From the NCBI RefSeq assembly GCF_014197445.1, contig NZ_JACIFO010000006.1, forward strand, positions 147,624 through 211,623: a stretch of DNA of 64,000 nt. The letters run 5' to 3'. Made by a program: the position numbers and the translations under genes. The DNA comes from Mesonia hippocampi (GTDB lineage Bacteria > Bacteroidota > Bacteroidia > Flavobacteriales > Flavobacteriaceae). The notes below the pieces were generated by a model. The model was given only the letters and a program-made list of their open reading frames with translations. It was not told the DNA's origin and searched no databases. This document shows positions 9,321 through 18,024 of the stretch, in pieces (position 1 is the first letter of the stretch; the number at the start of each line of letters is the position of its first letter).

Positions 9321-9351
9321 CAAATATACTTTTTCGAACAGAAGTATCAAA
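9321..9351 (-). promoter_or_regulatory. promoter of the acyl-CoA dehydrogenase gene
   Basis: On the minus strand TTTG (9348-9351), 19 bases and TATATTTG (9321-9328) match the Bacteroidota consensus exactly. An inverted repeat GTATC-N6-GATAC (9343-9358) overlaps the TTTG element and could be an operator. Confidence 0.75.
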
Positions 9352-9455
9352 AACGATACCTGTTTTTGTTGTTTATTTATAGGAAGTTTAAAATATGATA
9401 GTTCTTTAATATAATTCTAATTAATGGTGCTATAACGTATTATAATTGTGTGTTG

Positions 9456-9487
9456 TTGGTTTTTAATGATATATTTCGCTAATTTTG
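9456..9487 (+). promoter_or_regulatory. promoter of trxA
   Basis: TTGG (9456-9459), 20 bases and TAATTTTG (9480-9487) precede the chosen trxA ATG by 23 nt. This shows that the upstream part of the long open frame is not coding. Confidence 0.7.
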
Positions 9488-9510
9488 TAGAAATAAAAAA
9501 CATAAAAATT

Positions 9511-9828
9511 ATGGCATTAGAAATAACAGACGCAAGTTTTGATGAAGTAGTATTAAAGAGCGATAAGCCTGTAATGGTTGACTTTTGGGCTGCTTGGTGT
9601 GGGCCTTGTAGAATGGTAGGACCTATTATTGATGAGTTAAGTACAGAGTACGAAGGGAAAGCTGTTGTAGGAAAAGTAGATGTAGATGCAAATCAAGAGT
9701 TTGCTGCAAAATATGGTGTGCGTAATATCCCTACGGTATTAACATTTAAAAATGGAGAGCTTGTAGATCGTCAAGTTGGTGTGGCGCAAAAAAGCGTATA
9801 TCAACAAGCAATAGATAAGCTTTTGTAG
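9511..9828 (+). CDS. trxA: thioredoxin
   Basis: A 105-residue classical thioredoxin, a cytoplasmic disulfide reductase. The active site WCGPC has Cys30 and Cys33, and the cis-proline is in RNIPTVLTF. The open frame starts at 9448, but the promoter lies inside that extension, and the ATG at 9511 gives the normal thioredoxin length (MALEITDASF). It is monocistronic, with its own promoter and a terminator before the DUF58 gene. Confidence 0.97.
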   Translation: MALEITDASFDEVVLKSDKPVMVDFWAAWCGPCRMVGPIIDELSTEYEGKAVVGKVDVDANQEFAAKYGVRNIPTVLTFKNGELVDRQVGVAQKSVYQQAIDKLL

Positions 9829-9850
9829 AAGAGAAAAATAAATCGATTTG

Positions 9851-9888
9851 ATAAAGGGTTTGGTGATTCACTAAACCCTTTATTTTTT
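9851..9888 (+). terminator. terminator of trxA
   Basis: ATAAAGGGTTT and AAACCCTTTAT pair, extended by GGTGA/TCACT in the loop, followed by TTTTTT. Confidence 0.8.
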
Positions 9889-9891
9889 TAG

Positions 9892-9899
9892 TACTTTTG
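9892..9899 (+). promoter_or_regulatory. -7 promoter box of the DUF58 gene
   Basis: TACTTTTG ends five bases before the ATG at 9905, so transcription would start at or next to the start codon (leaderless or nearly so). Confidence 0.55.
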
Positions 9900-9904
9900 G
9901 AAAT

Positions 9905-10831
9905 ATGGAATTTTTAGATCAAATACAACAGCCTTTGGGTTTTGAGCGGTTAGACTTATTGGCAAAGCAAGTAGTAGAAGGATTTATATCTGGCTTGCAT
10001 AAGAGTCCGTTTCATGGGTATTCCTCAGAATTTGCAGAACATAAACTGTACAATAAAGGCGAAAGTACAAAGCATATAGATTGGAAGCTTTTTGCAAGAA
10101 CAGAAAAATTATACACAAAACGTTATGAAGAAGAAACCAACCTTCGTTGCCATTTGATTATAGATAATTCTTCTTCTATGCATTATCCTATCGTTAAAAA
10201 CCCGAGCATAGATAGGTTAAATAAAATAAGTTTTTCAGCATTAGCTTCAGCAAGTATCATGCAATTGCTAAAAAAACAACGAGACGCTGTAGGGCTAAGT
10301 GTATTTAGTGATACTTATGAATATTATGCCTCAGAAAAAGGGAGTGCAAGGCATTATGCCATGATATTAGATCGGCTCTCAAAGCTAGTGATGCAAAGTA
10401 CCACAAAGAAAACCGAGATGAGTACTTATTTGCATCAAATAGCGGAGAAGCTTAAGAGGCGCTCGTTGGTGATTATATTTTCAGATTTATTCTCTTTAGA
10501 AGAAAAAGCTTTAGAAGAACTGTTTGATGCCTTATTGCGATTAAAACACCAGCAACATGAAGTGATTCTTTTTCATACCTATGATAAAGCAACAGAATTG
10601 GATTTTAATTTTAATAATATCCCCAAACGCTATACAGATATAGAGACAGGAGATAAAATAGATTTATATGCCGATAATGTAAGGGGGGTTTATCGTACAG
10701 CACTAAAAGCTTATTTTAACGAAATAAAACTAAAATGCCTTCGGTATAAAATAAATTATGTGCCTGTAGATTTTAAGCATGAAATAAACAAGGTTTTAAC
10801 TAGGTTTCTGTTAAATAGGCAGAAATTTTAG
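9905..10831 (+). CDS. DUF58 domain protein (VWA-like)
   Basis: A 308-residue soluble protein with the DUF58 signature (HKLYNKGESTKHIDWKLFARTEKLY near residues 45-70) followed by a von Willebrand A-like fold whose metal site reads IIDNSSSMHYP. Later LVIIFSDLFSLEE matches the second VWA metal loop. DUF58 proteins often accompany MoxR ATPases as chaperone partners, but no moxR gene is in this window. The gene is framed by the trxA terminator and a T9SS cargo gene. The function is unknown beyond this. Confidence 0.85.
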   Translation: MEFLDQIQQPLGFERLDLLAKQVVEGFISGLHKSPFHGYSSEFAEHKLYNKGESTKHIDWKLFARTEKLYTKRYEEETNLRCHLIIDNSSSMHYPIVKNPSIDRLNKISFSALASASIMQLLKKQRDAVGLSVFSDTYEYYASEKGSARHYAMILDRLSKLVMQSTTKKTEMSTYLHQIAEKLKRRSLVIIFSDLFSLEEKALEELFDALLRLKHQQHEVILFHTYDKATELDFNFNNIPKRYTDIETGDKIDLYADNVRGVYRTALKAYFNEIKLKCLRYKINYVPVDFKHEINKVLTRFLLNRQKF

Positions 10832-10887
10832 GATTATAATATAAAATGTATTACATTGGGGTTTTAATTAATGTAAAATTTATTATT

Positions 10888-11766
10888 ATGAAGAAAATTA
10901 CCCTAACACTAGCGGCTGTAGCAGCTGCTATAAGTATGAATGCACAGACTGTTCTTTTTGAAGATGATTTTGAAAGCCATGATGATTTCATTATTGATAA
11001 CATTGGAAGCTGGACAATGGTAGATGTCGACGGGTCTCCTACGTATGGTTTTAATGGAATTACGTTTAATAATTCTGGTTATACAGGTTCTTTCATTGTT
11101 TTTAACACAACTACAACAAATCCTCCTTTAGATCCTTCAGATGCTGCAGATTGGAGTGCTAGAAGCGGTAATAAGTCACTAGCCTGTTTTGCTGCATCAA
11201 CACCGTCTAATGATGATTGGTTAATTACTCCTCTTGTTACATTAGGAAACCAAGAAAACACACTTAAATTTTATGCTAAAGCTGCCGATGGTACTTATTC
11301 TAACGAAGTATTTGATGTTGCGATTTCTACTACAGATACCCAACCTGCAAGTTTTACAGTAATAGATGGTAATTTGACCCCTTCTCCAGCTATGCAGTGG
11401 GTCGAATATGAGTATGATTTAGATGCATATGCAGGTCAAGATGTGTATGTGGCTATTCATGTGAAATCAAATGATCAGTTTGGATTCCAAATAGATGATT
11501 TTTCTATAACTGCTGGAGGAATGAGTATAGATGAAAACTCTTTTGAAGGTTTTACTTATTATCAAGACTCAGAGTACCTTACTTTAAAGGCTCAGTCTCC
11601 TATGGCTAATGTAGAGGTGTATAATTTATTAGGGCAAAAGATTGCTGCTCATACTTTAAATACAGTAGAGGCGCAACTTCCTATTGCATCTTTACAAGCG
11701 GGAGTTTATGTTGCTAAAGTTACTATAGAAGGAAAAGTGAGAGGTTTCAAATTTGTGATAAACTAA
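10888..11766 (+). CDS. secreted protein with choice-of-anchor J-like domain and T9SS sorting domain
   Basis: A 292-residue exported protein. The start at ATG 10888 gives a signal peptide (MKKITLTLAAVAAAISMNAQ); the 14 codons upstream are spurious. The middle is a beta-sandwich resembling the choice-of-anchor J / MAM-like group (FEDDFESHDDF, DDWLITPLV, FQIDDFSI). The last 70 residues are a type A T9SS sorting domain (VEVYNLLGQKI, LQAGVYVAKV, FKFVIN). It should leave the cell through the T9SS, and PorU (54-58 kb) is its expected processing sortase. The ligand or role is unknown. Confidence 0.85.
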   Translation: MKKITLTLAAVAAAISMNAQTVLFEDDFESHDDFIIDNIGSWTMVDVDGSPTYGFNGITFNNSGYTGSFIVFNTTTTNPPLDPSDAADWSARSGNKSLACFAASTPSNDDWLITPLVTLGNQENTLKFYAKAADGTYSNEVFDVAISTTDTQPASFTVIDGNLTPSPAMQWVEYEYDLDAYAGQDVYVAIHVKSNDQFGFQIDDFSITAGGMSIDENSFEGFTYYQDSEYLTLKAQSPMANVEVYNLLGQKIAAHTLNTVEAQLPIASLQAGVYVAKVTIEGKVRGFKFVIN

Positions 11767-11790
11767 ATTAAAAGAATGTTTTGTTTAGTA

Positions 11791-11817
11791 AGCACCCTTT
11801 TTTAGGGTGCTTTTTTT
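11791..11817 (+). terminator. terminator of the T9SS cargo gene
   Basis: AGCACCCT and AGGGTGCT pair around six T, followed by a run of T. Confidence 0.85.
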
Positions 11818-11892
11818 GTTTGTTTAAAAAACTGATAATTAGTTTATTAAATAATAAATGTAAAAAATAACTAAAAAAAAGAATAAAAAAAG

Positions 11893-11923
11893 TTTGCGGC
11901 AAACATAAAAGGTTGTATATTTG
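11893..11923 (+). promoter_or_regulatory. promoter of tRNA-Asp
   Basis: TTTG (11893-11896), exactly 19 bases, then TATATTTG (11916-11923); the tRNA begins 19 bases after the box. It is one of the best consensus matches in the window. Confidence 0.85.
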
Positions 11924-11941
11924 CCCTCGCAATAAAGCAAC

Positions 11942-12015
11942 GGTCTGGTAGTTCAGCTGGTTAGAATATCTGCCTGTCACGCAGGGGGTCGCGGGTTCGA
12001 ATCCCGTCCAGACCG
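11942..12015 (+). tRNA. tRNA-Asp (GTC)
   Basis: A 74-nt cloverleaf. The acceptor arm is GGTCTGG/CCAGACC, the anticodon arm TCTGC-CTGTCAC-GCAGG gives anticodon GTC, and the T arm has GGTTCGAAT. The discriminator is G, as expected for Asp. CCA is not encoded. Confidence 0.97.
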
Positions 12016-12022
12016 CAAAAAC

Positions 12023-12057
12023 AAAAAAGCTTCAGTAGTAATATTGAAGCTTTTTTT
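12023..12057 (+). terminator. terminator of tRNA-Asp
   Basis: AAAAAAGCTTCA and TGAAGCTTTTTT pair around ten bases, followed by T. Confidence 0.8.
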
Positions 12058-12107
12058 ACGAAGTTGTGTTGTGAATATGAAGCTTAATTAAAAGCTTGAT
12101 ATTTTGT

Positions 12108-12166
12108 GGTTTAAGTGAATTTAAACCAATGAAGAGCTTTTCCTGTTATAAGGAGAGGCTTTTTTT
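12108..12166 (+). other. structured non-coding stretch ending in a second terminator
   Basis: Hairpin GGTTTAA/TTAAACC (12108-12127) is followed by AGCTTTTCCT/AGGAGAGGCT (12135-12160, two G-U pairs) and six T. No coding gene on the plus strand lies between this and the tRNA-Asp terminator, so this is either a back-up terminator or the end of a short RNA. No clear promoter was seen inside. Confidence 0.4.
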
Positions 12167-12183
12167 GTGGGTGAATTTTGTGT

Positions 12184-12221
12184 AAAAAAATAGCCCTGCA
12201 TGTATTTTATAGCAGGACTAT
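12184..12221 (-). terminator. terminator of the UspA gene
   Basis: ATAGCCCTGC and GCAGGACTAT pair with one mismatch. On the minus strand the stem is followed by a run of seven T. Confidence 0.75.
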
Positions 12222-12257
12222 CTTCAAATTATGATTTATTTATTAACCCTTCTTTTT

Positions 12258-13088
12258 TTATACTTTAAAGGTAATTACGGGGCGTTGAGCGTGATTTATT
12301 AAATCTTCACTAATGCTGCCGTTTAGGAAATGGGCAAGACCTTTGCGTCCGTGTGTACTAATACCTAGTAAATCGGCATTTACTTTTCCAGCATAGTTTA
12401 GGATGCCTTTTTCAACACTCTCGTCGTTGTAAACAGTAAGACTGTAGTTTTTAAGATCTAAACCTTTTAAGTAATTATTGGTAACGTGGTCTGTGTAATC
12501 GGTTGTTTTAAATTTATTTGGGGTGTTTACATAAATTAAATGTAATGTGGCATCTATTGTTTTTGCAAAATTTACAGCTTCGTTAAAAGATTTTTTGCTT
12601 TCCTCGGTGAAGTCTGTAGCGTAAACAAAGCTTTTTATATTGTCAATTTCAATATAGTCTTTAATAACGAGAACAGGAATATTGGAGTGTCTTACAACTT
12701 TTTCGGTATTAGAGCCTATAAAGGCTTCTTTAAGTCCGCTAGCGCCTTGGCTGCCCATTACTACCAAATCGCACCCGTGCTCTTTGCTTCCTGCCATAAT
12801 TCCTTCAAAAGCACTGTTAAACTGCACGGTTTCGTGTACAGTAATACCGTTTAGGTAATCTCTGCTCATAACGTCTTCAAAGCGTTGATGGGCTAATTTC
12901 ATGAAATAAATAGATTCTGGAATTGAGCTTCCAGCATCGCGTACCGACGGATCCATTAGCTGGGTAGGGAGCTCTAACATGTGGAGAAGGAAAATTTCAC
13001 TATCGTGTTTTTTTGCGATTTGAGCTGCTACTTTTAGGGCGTCTTCAGCTTGTTCAGAAAAGTCGGTAGGAACAAGTATTTTTTTCAT
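12258..13088 (-). CDS. universal stress protein, tandem UspA domains
   Basis: A 276-residue cytoplasmic protein of two UspA domains. Each has the ATP-binding G-2x-G-9x-G(S/T) pattern: GSQGASGLKEAFIGSNTE in the first half and THGRKGLAHFLNGSISE at the end. The N-terminus MKKILVPTDFSEQAEDAL is classic. Such proteins respond to stress and starvation; the particular role is not readable. It is divergent from the rimP operon and has its own terminator. Confidence 0.93.
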   Translation of the reverse strand: MKKILVPTDFSEQAEDALKVAAQIAKKHDSEIFLLHMLELPTQLMDPSVRDAGSSIPESIYFMKLAHQRFEDVMSRDYLNGITVHETVQFNSAFEGIMAGSKEHGCDLVVMGSQGASGLKEAFIGSNTEKVVRHSNIPVLVIKDYIEIDNIKSFVYATDFTEESKKSFNEAVNFAKTIDATLHLIYVNTPNKFKTTDYTDHVTNNYLKGLDLKNYSLTVYNDESVEKGILNYAGKVNADLLGISTHGRKGLAHFLNGSISEDLINHAQRPVITFKV

Positions 13089-13171
13089 ATTTAGTTTTTT
13101 AGGTTAAAAATTTCACATAAAGATACAAATTTTTTATGGTAAATCTAATTTAATATCTAATAAATTATTTG

Positions 13172-13179
13172 TATGTTTG
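13172..13179 (+). promoter_or_regulatory. -7 promoter box of rimP-nusA-infB
   Basis: TATGTTTG matches TAnnTTTG and lies 67 nt before the rimP ATG, leaving a leader of roughly 60 nt. No strong -33 TTTG is seen. Confidence 0.55.
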
Positions 13180-13205
13180 CATCACGAAGTGAACGAAAAT
13201 ATTTA

Positions 13206-13233
13206 GAAGGGGACGTTAATGTCCCCTCTTTTT
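13206..13233 (+). promoter_or_regulatory. terminator-like hairpin in the rimP leader
   Basis: AGGGGAC and GTCCCCT (13208-13227) pair around GTTAAT and are followed by CTTTTT. It sits between the promoter box and the rimP ATG (13247), where an ordinary terminator makes no sense, so attenuation or autoregulation by the NusA encoded downstream is a natural guess. Confidence 0.6.
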
Positions 13234-13246
13234 GTAAAAATAATCA

Positions 13247-13705
13247 ATGCGAGATAAGGTTAAAGTATTATTAGATAGGGCTTTGGAGGAGAACTCGGAG
13301 TTGTTCCTGATAGATTTTGAAATTAAATCTGGAAATAATATTGCCGTAGTGATAGATGGCGATAAAGGAGTCTCTGTAGAAGATTGTATTGCAGTAAGCC
13401 GTGCGATAGAACATAATTTAGACCGCGAAGAAGAAGATTTTTCTTTAGAAGTAACTTCTGCAGGCGTAGGAAGCTTATTGAGCTTACCTAGGCAATATAA
13501 AAAAAATATAGGAAGAAGGTTGTATGTGAAAACAGCAGATGAGGTTTATGAAGCAACATTGATTGCAGCAGATGATGCCGCAATACAACTTGCTTGGAAA
13601 GCAAGAGAGCCTAAGCCAGTTGGTAAAGGTAAAGTAACGGTAAAAAAAGAAATAACACTCCCTTATGAGACTATAGCAGAGGCGAAGGTGGTGATAACAT
13701 TTTAA
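13247..13705 (+). CDS. rimP: ribosome maturation factor RimP
   Basis: A 152-residue RimP needed for 30S subunit assembly. The N-terminal domain has the conserved GVSVEDCIAVSRAIEHNLD and the SLEVTSAGVGSLLSLPRQYKK segment (the usual SPGxxRPL region is altered, as often in Bacteroidota). The C-terminal Sm-like domain follows (RRLYVKT onward). It is the first gene of the operon rimP-nusA-infB, with nusA 12 nt downstream and a hairpin leader upstream. Confidence 0.93.
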   Translation: MRDKVKVLLDRALEENSELFLIDFEIKSGNNIAVVIDGDKGVSVEDCIAVSRAIEHNLDREEEDFSLEVTSAGVGSLLSLPRQYKKNIGRRLYVKTADEVYEATLIAADDAAIQLAWKAREPKPVGKGKVTVKKEITLPYETIAEAKVVITF

Positions 13706-13717
13706 TAAAACGAAGGT

Positions 13718-14953
13718 ATGGAAAATATCGATTTAATTAACTCCTTTTCAGAATTTAAAGATAATAAGCATATCGACCGTGTTACGCTTATGGCAATTTT
13801 AGAAGATGTATTTAGAAATGCCTTAAAGAAAAAATTTGGAGAAGACGATAATTTTGATATTATTATTAACCCCGATAAAGGTGATTTAGAAATTTGGCGA
13901 AATAGAACCGTAGTAGCAGACGGAGAGGTAGAAGATGAGAATCAAGAAATTTCTCTTTTTGAAGCTAGAAAAATAGAGCCAGATTTTGAAGTAGGCGAAG
14001 ATGTGTCGGAAGAAGTAAAACTAATAAGCCTTGGGCGTAGAGCAATTTTAGCATTAAGACAAAATCTTATTTCTAAAATTCATGAACACGATAATACCAA
14101 TATCTATAAACAATTTAAAGATTTAGAAGGAGAATTATATTCGGCAGAAGTACACCATATTCGTCACCGTGCAGTAATTCTTTTAGACGATGAAGGGAAC
14201 GAGTTGGTTATGCCTAAAGAAAAACAAATCCCATCAGATTTCTTTAGAAAAGGAGATAGCGTAAGAGGAGTTATAGAAACCGTAGAATTAAAAGGAAATA
14301 AGCCAGTAATAATTTTTTCAAGAACAGCACCCGTGTTTCTAGAAAAACTATTCGAACAAGAAATTCCAGAGGTATTTGATGGCTTAATCAACGTGAAAGA
14401 TGTAGTGCGTATCCCAGGAGAGAAAGCAAAAGTAGCCGTAGACTCTTACGACGATAGAATAGACCCAGTAGGCGCTTGTGTAGGGATGAAAGGTTCGCGT
14501 ATTCACGGGATTGTTAGAGAGTTAGGAAACGAAAATATAGATGTAATTAATTACACAACCAATACACAACTTTATATTGCAAGAGCATTAAGCCCAGCTA
14601 AAATTACTTCCATCAAAATAGATGAAGAAAATAAAAGAGCCCAGGTTATGCTAAAACCAGAAGAAGTTTCTAAAGCAATAGGAAGAGGAGGACATAACAT
14701 AAGATTGGCAGGACAGTTAACCGGTTATGAAATAGACGTGTATAGAGAAGGAAGTGCAGATGAAGATGTAGAATTATCTGAATTTGCAGACGAAATAGAA
14801 GATTGGATTATTAAAGAGTTTTCTAGAATAGGCTTAGATACCGCTAAGAGTATTTTAGAAAAAGAGGTGGCAGACTTGGTTAAAATTACCGATTTAGAAG
14901 AAGAAACCATTCTTCATGTCATCCAGATTTTACAAGATGAGTTTGAGGACTAG
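13718..14953 (+). CDS. nusA: transcription termination/antitermination factor NusA
   Basis: A 411-residue NusA. Domains in order: N-terminal RNA polymerase-binding domain (1 to about 125), S1 (about 130-200, with GELYSAEV and GVIETVE), and two KH domains (about 230-375) with VGACVGMKGSRIHGIV and the GxxG of AIGRGGHNIRLA. The long acidic C-terminal repeats of enterobacterial NusA are absent, which is normal outside proteobacteria. NusA modulates pausing and termination, and its own operon has a terminator-like leader. Confidence 0.97.
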   Translation: MENIDLINSFSEFKDNKHIDRVTLMAILEDVFRNALKKKFGEDDNFDIIINPDKGDLEIWRNRTVVADGEVEDENQEISLFEARKIEPDFEVGEDVSEEVKLISLGRRAILALRQNLISKIHEHDNTNIYKQFKDLEGELYSAEVHHIRHRAVILLDDEGNELVMPKEKQIPSDFFRKGDSVRGVIETVELKGNKPVIIFSRTAPVFLEKLFEQEIPEVFDGLINVKDVVRIPGEKAKVAVDSYDDRIDPVGACVGMKGSRIHGIVRELGNENIDVINYTTNTQLYIARALSPAKITSIKIDEENKRAQVMLKPEEVSKAIGRGGHNIRLAGQLTGYEIDVYREGSADEDVELSEFADEIEDWIIKEFSRIGLDTAKSILEKEVADLVKITDLEEETILHVIQILQDEFED

Positions 14954-15009
14954 TTTCCTGAAAATTTCATCAGTAATAATTAAAAACGAGGTAAATAGAG
15001 GTAAAATAT

Positions 15010-17838
15010 ATGGCAGGTTCAAAAACAATGCGATTAAACAAAGTTATACGCGAATTCAATATTTCGTTAGATAGAGTAGTAGACTTTTTGAAGTCTAAAG
15101 GCTACGAAATAGAAGCGCGCCCAACAACAAAAATTTCTAATGAAATTTATCAAGTTCTTTTAGATGAGTTTCAGACAGATAAAAGTAAAAAAGATGCTTC
15201 TAAAGAAGTAAATGAAGAGCGAAGAAAAGAAAAAGAAGAATTGCGTGTAGCAAGAGAAAAAGAACTCGAGGAAAAACGCAAAAAAGAAGAAGAGGAAAAG
15301 CGCAAAGAGGAAGAAGAGCGCAAGCGTAAAGAAGAAGAGTTGCGTATAGCGAAAGAAAAGGAAGAAGAAAAGAAAAAAAATGAAGCCACCTCTTCTCGTC
15401 GAGAATTAGGAGGTATAAAACAAGTAGGGAAAATAGATTTAGAGAAAACCCAACCTACAAAGAAAAACAAGGCAGAAAAGCCTAAAGTACAAGAAACCGC
15501 TAACGGAAATGAGAAAAAGGAGAAACCTCAACCTGCTTCTAAGCCCAAAGATGTTTCGTCAAAAAAATCGCAAGCAATTCCTCAACAGCAAGACAAACCC
15601 CAGCCTAAACAAAACAAACCTCAACCAGTAACAGCAGAACCTAAAAAAGAAGAAAAACCAGAAGAAGTTAAGCCAGAAGAGCAAAAAATAGAAACAAAAT
15701 ATAAAAAGCTAGAAGGGCCGAACTTTACAGGTAAAAAAATAGACTTAAGTCAGTTTGAGAAAAAACCTAAGCCAGCAAAGAAGAAAGATGAAAAATCTAA
15801 CGATGATAAAGGCAAAGGTACACGCCGTCGTAGAAGACGAATAAATAAAGATGTTGCAGATAACAATAACAGAAAGCAACACGCAAAAAAAGGTAAAAAG
15901 CCACAACAACGCCCTGTAGTTAAAGAAGAACCTACAGAAGAAGAAGTACAAAAGCAAATTAGAGAAACCCTAGAAAAATTACAAGGGAAATCAAATAAAG
16001 GAAGATCTGCAAAATATAGACGAGATAAGAGAGATCAACACCGTCAAAAATCTGCAGAAGAACTTGCACAACAAGAACAAGAAAGCAAAGTACTTAAAGT
16101 TACAGAATTTGTAACGGTAAGCGAAGTTGCAACAATGATGGATGTACCCGTCACTAAAGTAATTTCTGCATGTATGGCATTAGGAATGATGGTAACAATG
16201 AACCAACGATTAGATGCCGAAACACTTAGTATTGTTGCAGAAGAATTTGGGTACGAAGTAGAATTTGTAACAGCAGATCTTGAAGAAGCCATCGAAGAAG
16301 AACAAGACGCACCTGAAGATCTAGAAAAAAGAGCACCTATTGTAACTGTAATGGGGCACGTAGACCACGGTAAAACATCGTTGTTAGATTATATCCGTAA
16401 AGAAAATGTAATCGCAGGTGAAAGCGGAGGAATTACTCAGCACATCGGAGCTTACGGTGTGCAACTAGAAAACGGAGAAAAAATAGCCTTTCTAGATACA
16501 CCAGGTCACGAAGCCTTTACAGCTATGCGTGCCAGAGGAGCGCAAGTAACAGACGTGGCTATTATTGTAATCGCAGCAGATGATGACGTGATGCCACAAA
16601 CAAAAGAAGCAATATCTCATGCGCAAGCAGCGGGAGTTCCAATGATATTTGCTATTAACAAAGTAGATCTGCCAACTGCCAATCCAGATAAAATTAAAGA
16701 AGCTTTAGCAAACATGAACTTGCTAGTAGAAGATTGGGGAGGGAAAATACAATCGCAAGATATCTCTGCCAAAAAAGGAATGGGAATCAAAGAGCTTTTA
16801 GAAAAAGTACTGCTAGAAGCAGAACTCCTAGACTTAAAAGCGAACCCTAACAAAAAAGCAACCGGTACGGTAGTAGAAGCTTTCTTAGATAAAGGTAGAG
16901 GGTATGTTTCTACAGTATTAATTCAGAGCGGAACACTAAAAATAGGCGATTATGTTTTAGCTGGGACAACTAGTGGTAAAATAAAAGCCATGCACGATGA
17001 GCGCGGTAACCAAAAGCAAGAAGCAGGCCCATCAACCCCAGTATCAATATTAGGATTAGATGGAGCACCTCAAGCAGGAGATAAATTTGTGGTGATGGAG
17101 GATGAGCGCGAAGCAAAAGATATCGCTGTAAAAAGAACTCAGCTTCAGCGCGAGCAAAATGTACGTACACAACGTCATATTACTTTAGATGAAATAGGTA
17201 GACGAATTGCTTTAGGAGACTTTAAAGAACTAAACATTATTCTAAAAGGAGATGTAGACGGTTCTGTAGAAGCTCTTACCGATAGCTTCCAAAAATTATC
17301 TACAGAAGAAATACAGGTAAACATTATCCATAAAGGAGTAGGAGCTATTACCGAGAGCGACGTATTACTGGCCTCTGCCTCAGATGCTATTGTAATAGGC
17401 TTTAACGTGCGTCCTGCAGGAAATGCAAAACAAGTAGCAGAAAAAGAAGAAATAGATATCCGTACATACTCTATTATCTATGATGCAATTAACGACCTGA
17501 AAGATGCTATGGAAGGAATGCTTTCGCCAGAAATGAAAGAAGAGGTAACAGGAAATGCAGAAATTAGAGAGACCTTTAAGATTTCTAAAATAGGTACCAT
17601 TGCAGGATGTATGGTTACCGATGGTAAAATATTTAGAAATAGCAGAATAAGATTAATAAGAGACGGAGTTGTAATTTATACAGGAGAATTAGCATCTTTA
17701 AAACGCTATAAAGATGACGTTAAGGAAGTCTCTAAAGGTTACGAATGTGGATTACAAGTGAAAAACTATAACGACATACGCGAAGGCGACGTAGTGGAAG
17801 CTTTCCAAGAAGTAGCTGTTAAAAAGAAACTTAAATAA
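15010..17838 (+). CDS. infB: translation initiation factor IF-2
   Basis: A 942-residue IF-2, the GTPase that places initiator tRNA on the 30S subunit. A short IF2_N domain ([23 protein letters not shown]) is followed by about 300 residues of charged Lys/Glu/Gln/Pro low-complexity sequence, then a second IF2_N-like unit near 365-415. The G domain has GHVDHGKT (449-456), DTPGHEAF and NKVD. The C-terminal beta-barrel and C2 domains end normally. It lies 56 nt after nusA. The low-complexity linker creates long meaningless antisense frames. Confidence 0.97.
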   Translation: MAGSKTMRLNKVIREFNISLDRVVDFLKSKGYEIEARPTTKISNEIYQVLLDEFQTDKSKKDASKEVNEERRKEKEELRVAREKELEEKRKKEEEEKRKEEEERKRKEEELRIAKEKEEEKKKNEATSSRRELGGIKQVGKIDLEKTQPTKKNKAEKPKVQETANGNEKKEKPQPASKPKDVSSKKSQAIPQQQDKPQPKQNKPQPVTAEPKKEEKPEEVKPEEQKIETKYKKLEGPNFTGKKIDLSQFEKKPKPAKKKDEKSNDDKGKGTRRRRRRINKDVADNNNRKQHAKKGKKPQQRPVVKEEPTEEEVQKQIRETLEKLQGKSNKGRSAKYRRDKRDQHRQKSAEELAQQEQESKVLKVTEFVTVSEVATMMDVPVTKVISACMALGMMVTMNQRLDAETLSIVAEEFGYEVEFVTADLEEAIEEEQDAPEDLEKRAPIVTVMGHVDHGKTSLLDYIRKENVIAGESGGITQHIGAYGVQLENGEKIAFLDTPGHEAFTAMRARGAQVTDVAIIVIAADDDVMPQTKEAISHAQAAGVPMIFAINKVDLPTANPDKIKEALANMNLLVEDWGGKIQSQDISAKKGMGIKELLEKVLLEAELLDLKANPNKKATGTVVEAFLDKGRGYVSTVLIQSGTLKIGDYVLAGTTSGKIKAMHDERGNQKQEAGPSTPVSILGLDGAPQAGDKFVVMEDEREAKDIAVKRTQLQREQNVRTQRHITLDEIGRRIALGDFKELNIILKGDVDGSVEALTDSFQKLSTEEIQVNIIHKGVGAITESDVLLASASDAIVIGFNVRPAGNAKQVAEKEEIDIRTYSIIYDAINDLKDAMEGMLSPEMKEEVTGNAEIRETFKISKIGTIAGCMVTDGKIFRNSRIRLIRDGVVIYTGELASLKRYKDDVKEVSKGYECGLQVKNYNDIREGDVVEAFQEVAVKKKLK

Positions 17839-17929
17839 ATAATAAAGAACAGTTAAGGAAGACGTTAATCGGAGTGTAAAAAAAATGTTAAATTTAGCTA
17901 GAAAGCTTAGTGTGAGCATGTATATGTAT

Positions 17930-17937
17930 TACCTTTG
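17930..17937 (+). promoter_or_regulatory. -7 promoter box of the OmpA-family gene
   Basis: TACCTTTG matches TAnnTTTG, 87 nt upstream of the ATG at 18025, so the messenger would have a long AT-rich leader. Confidence 0.5.
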
Positions 17938-18024
17938 GCTCTAACTAACATATTAATAAAGTATTTATACTAACAATAAAAATTTGAATAACATAAAACT
18001 TTAATAATTACATACATCAACATT

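Noticed and set aside
15171..15470. 99-codon serine/phenylalanine-rich frame on the minus strand
   Set aside because: It is the reverse of the Lys/Glu-rich linker of IF-2; low complexity, no start signals.
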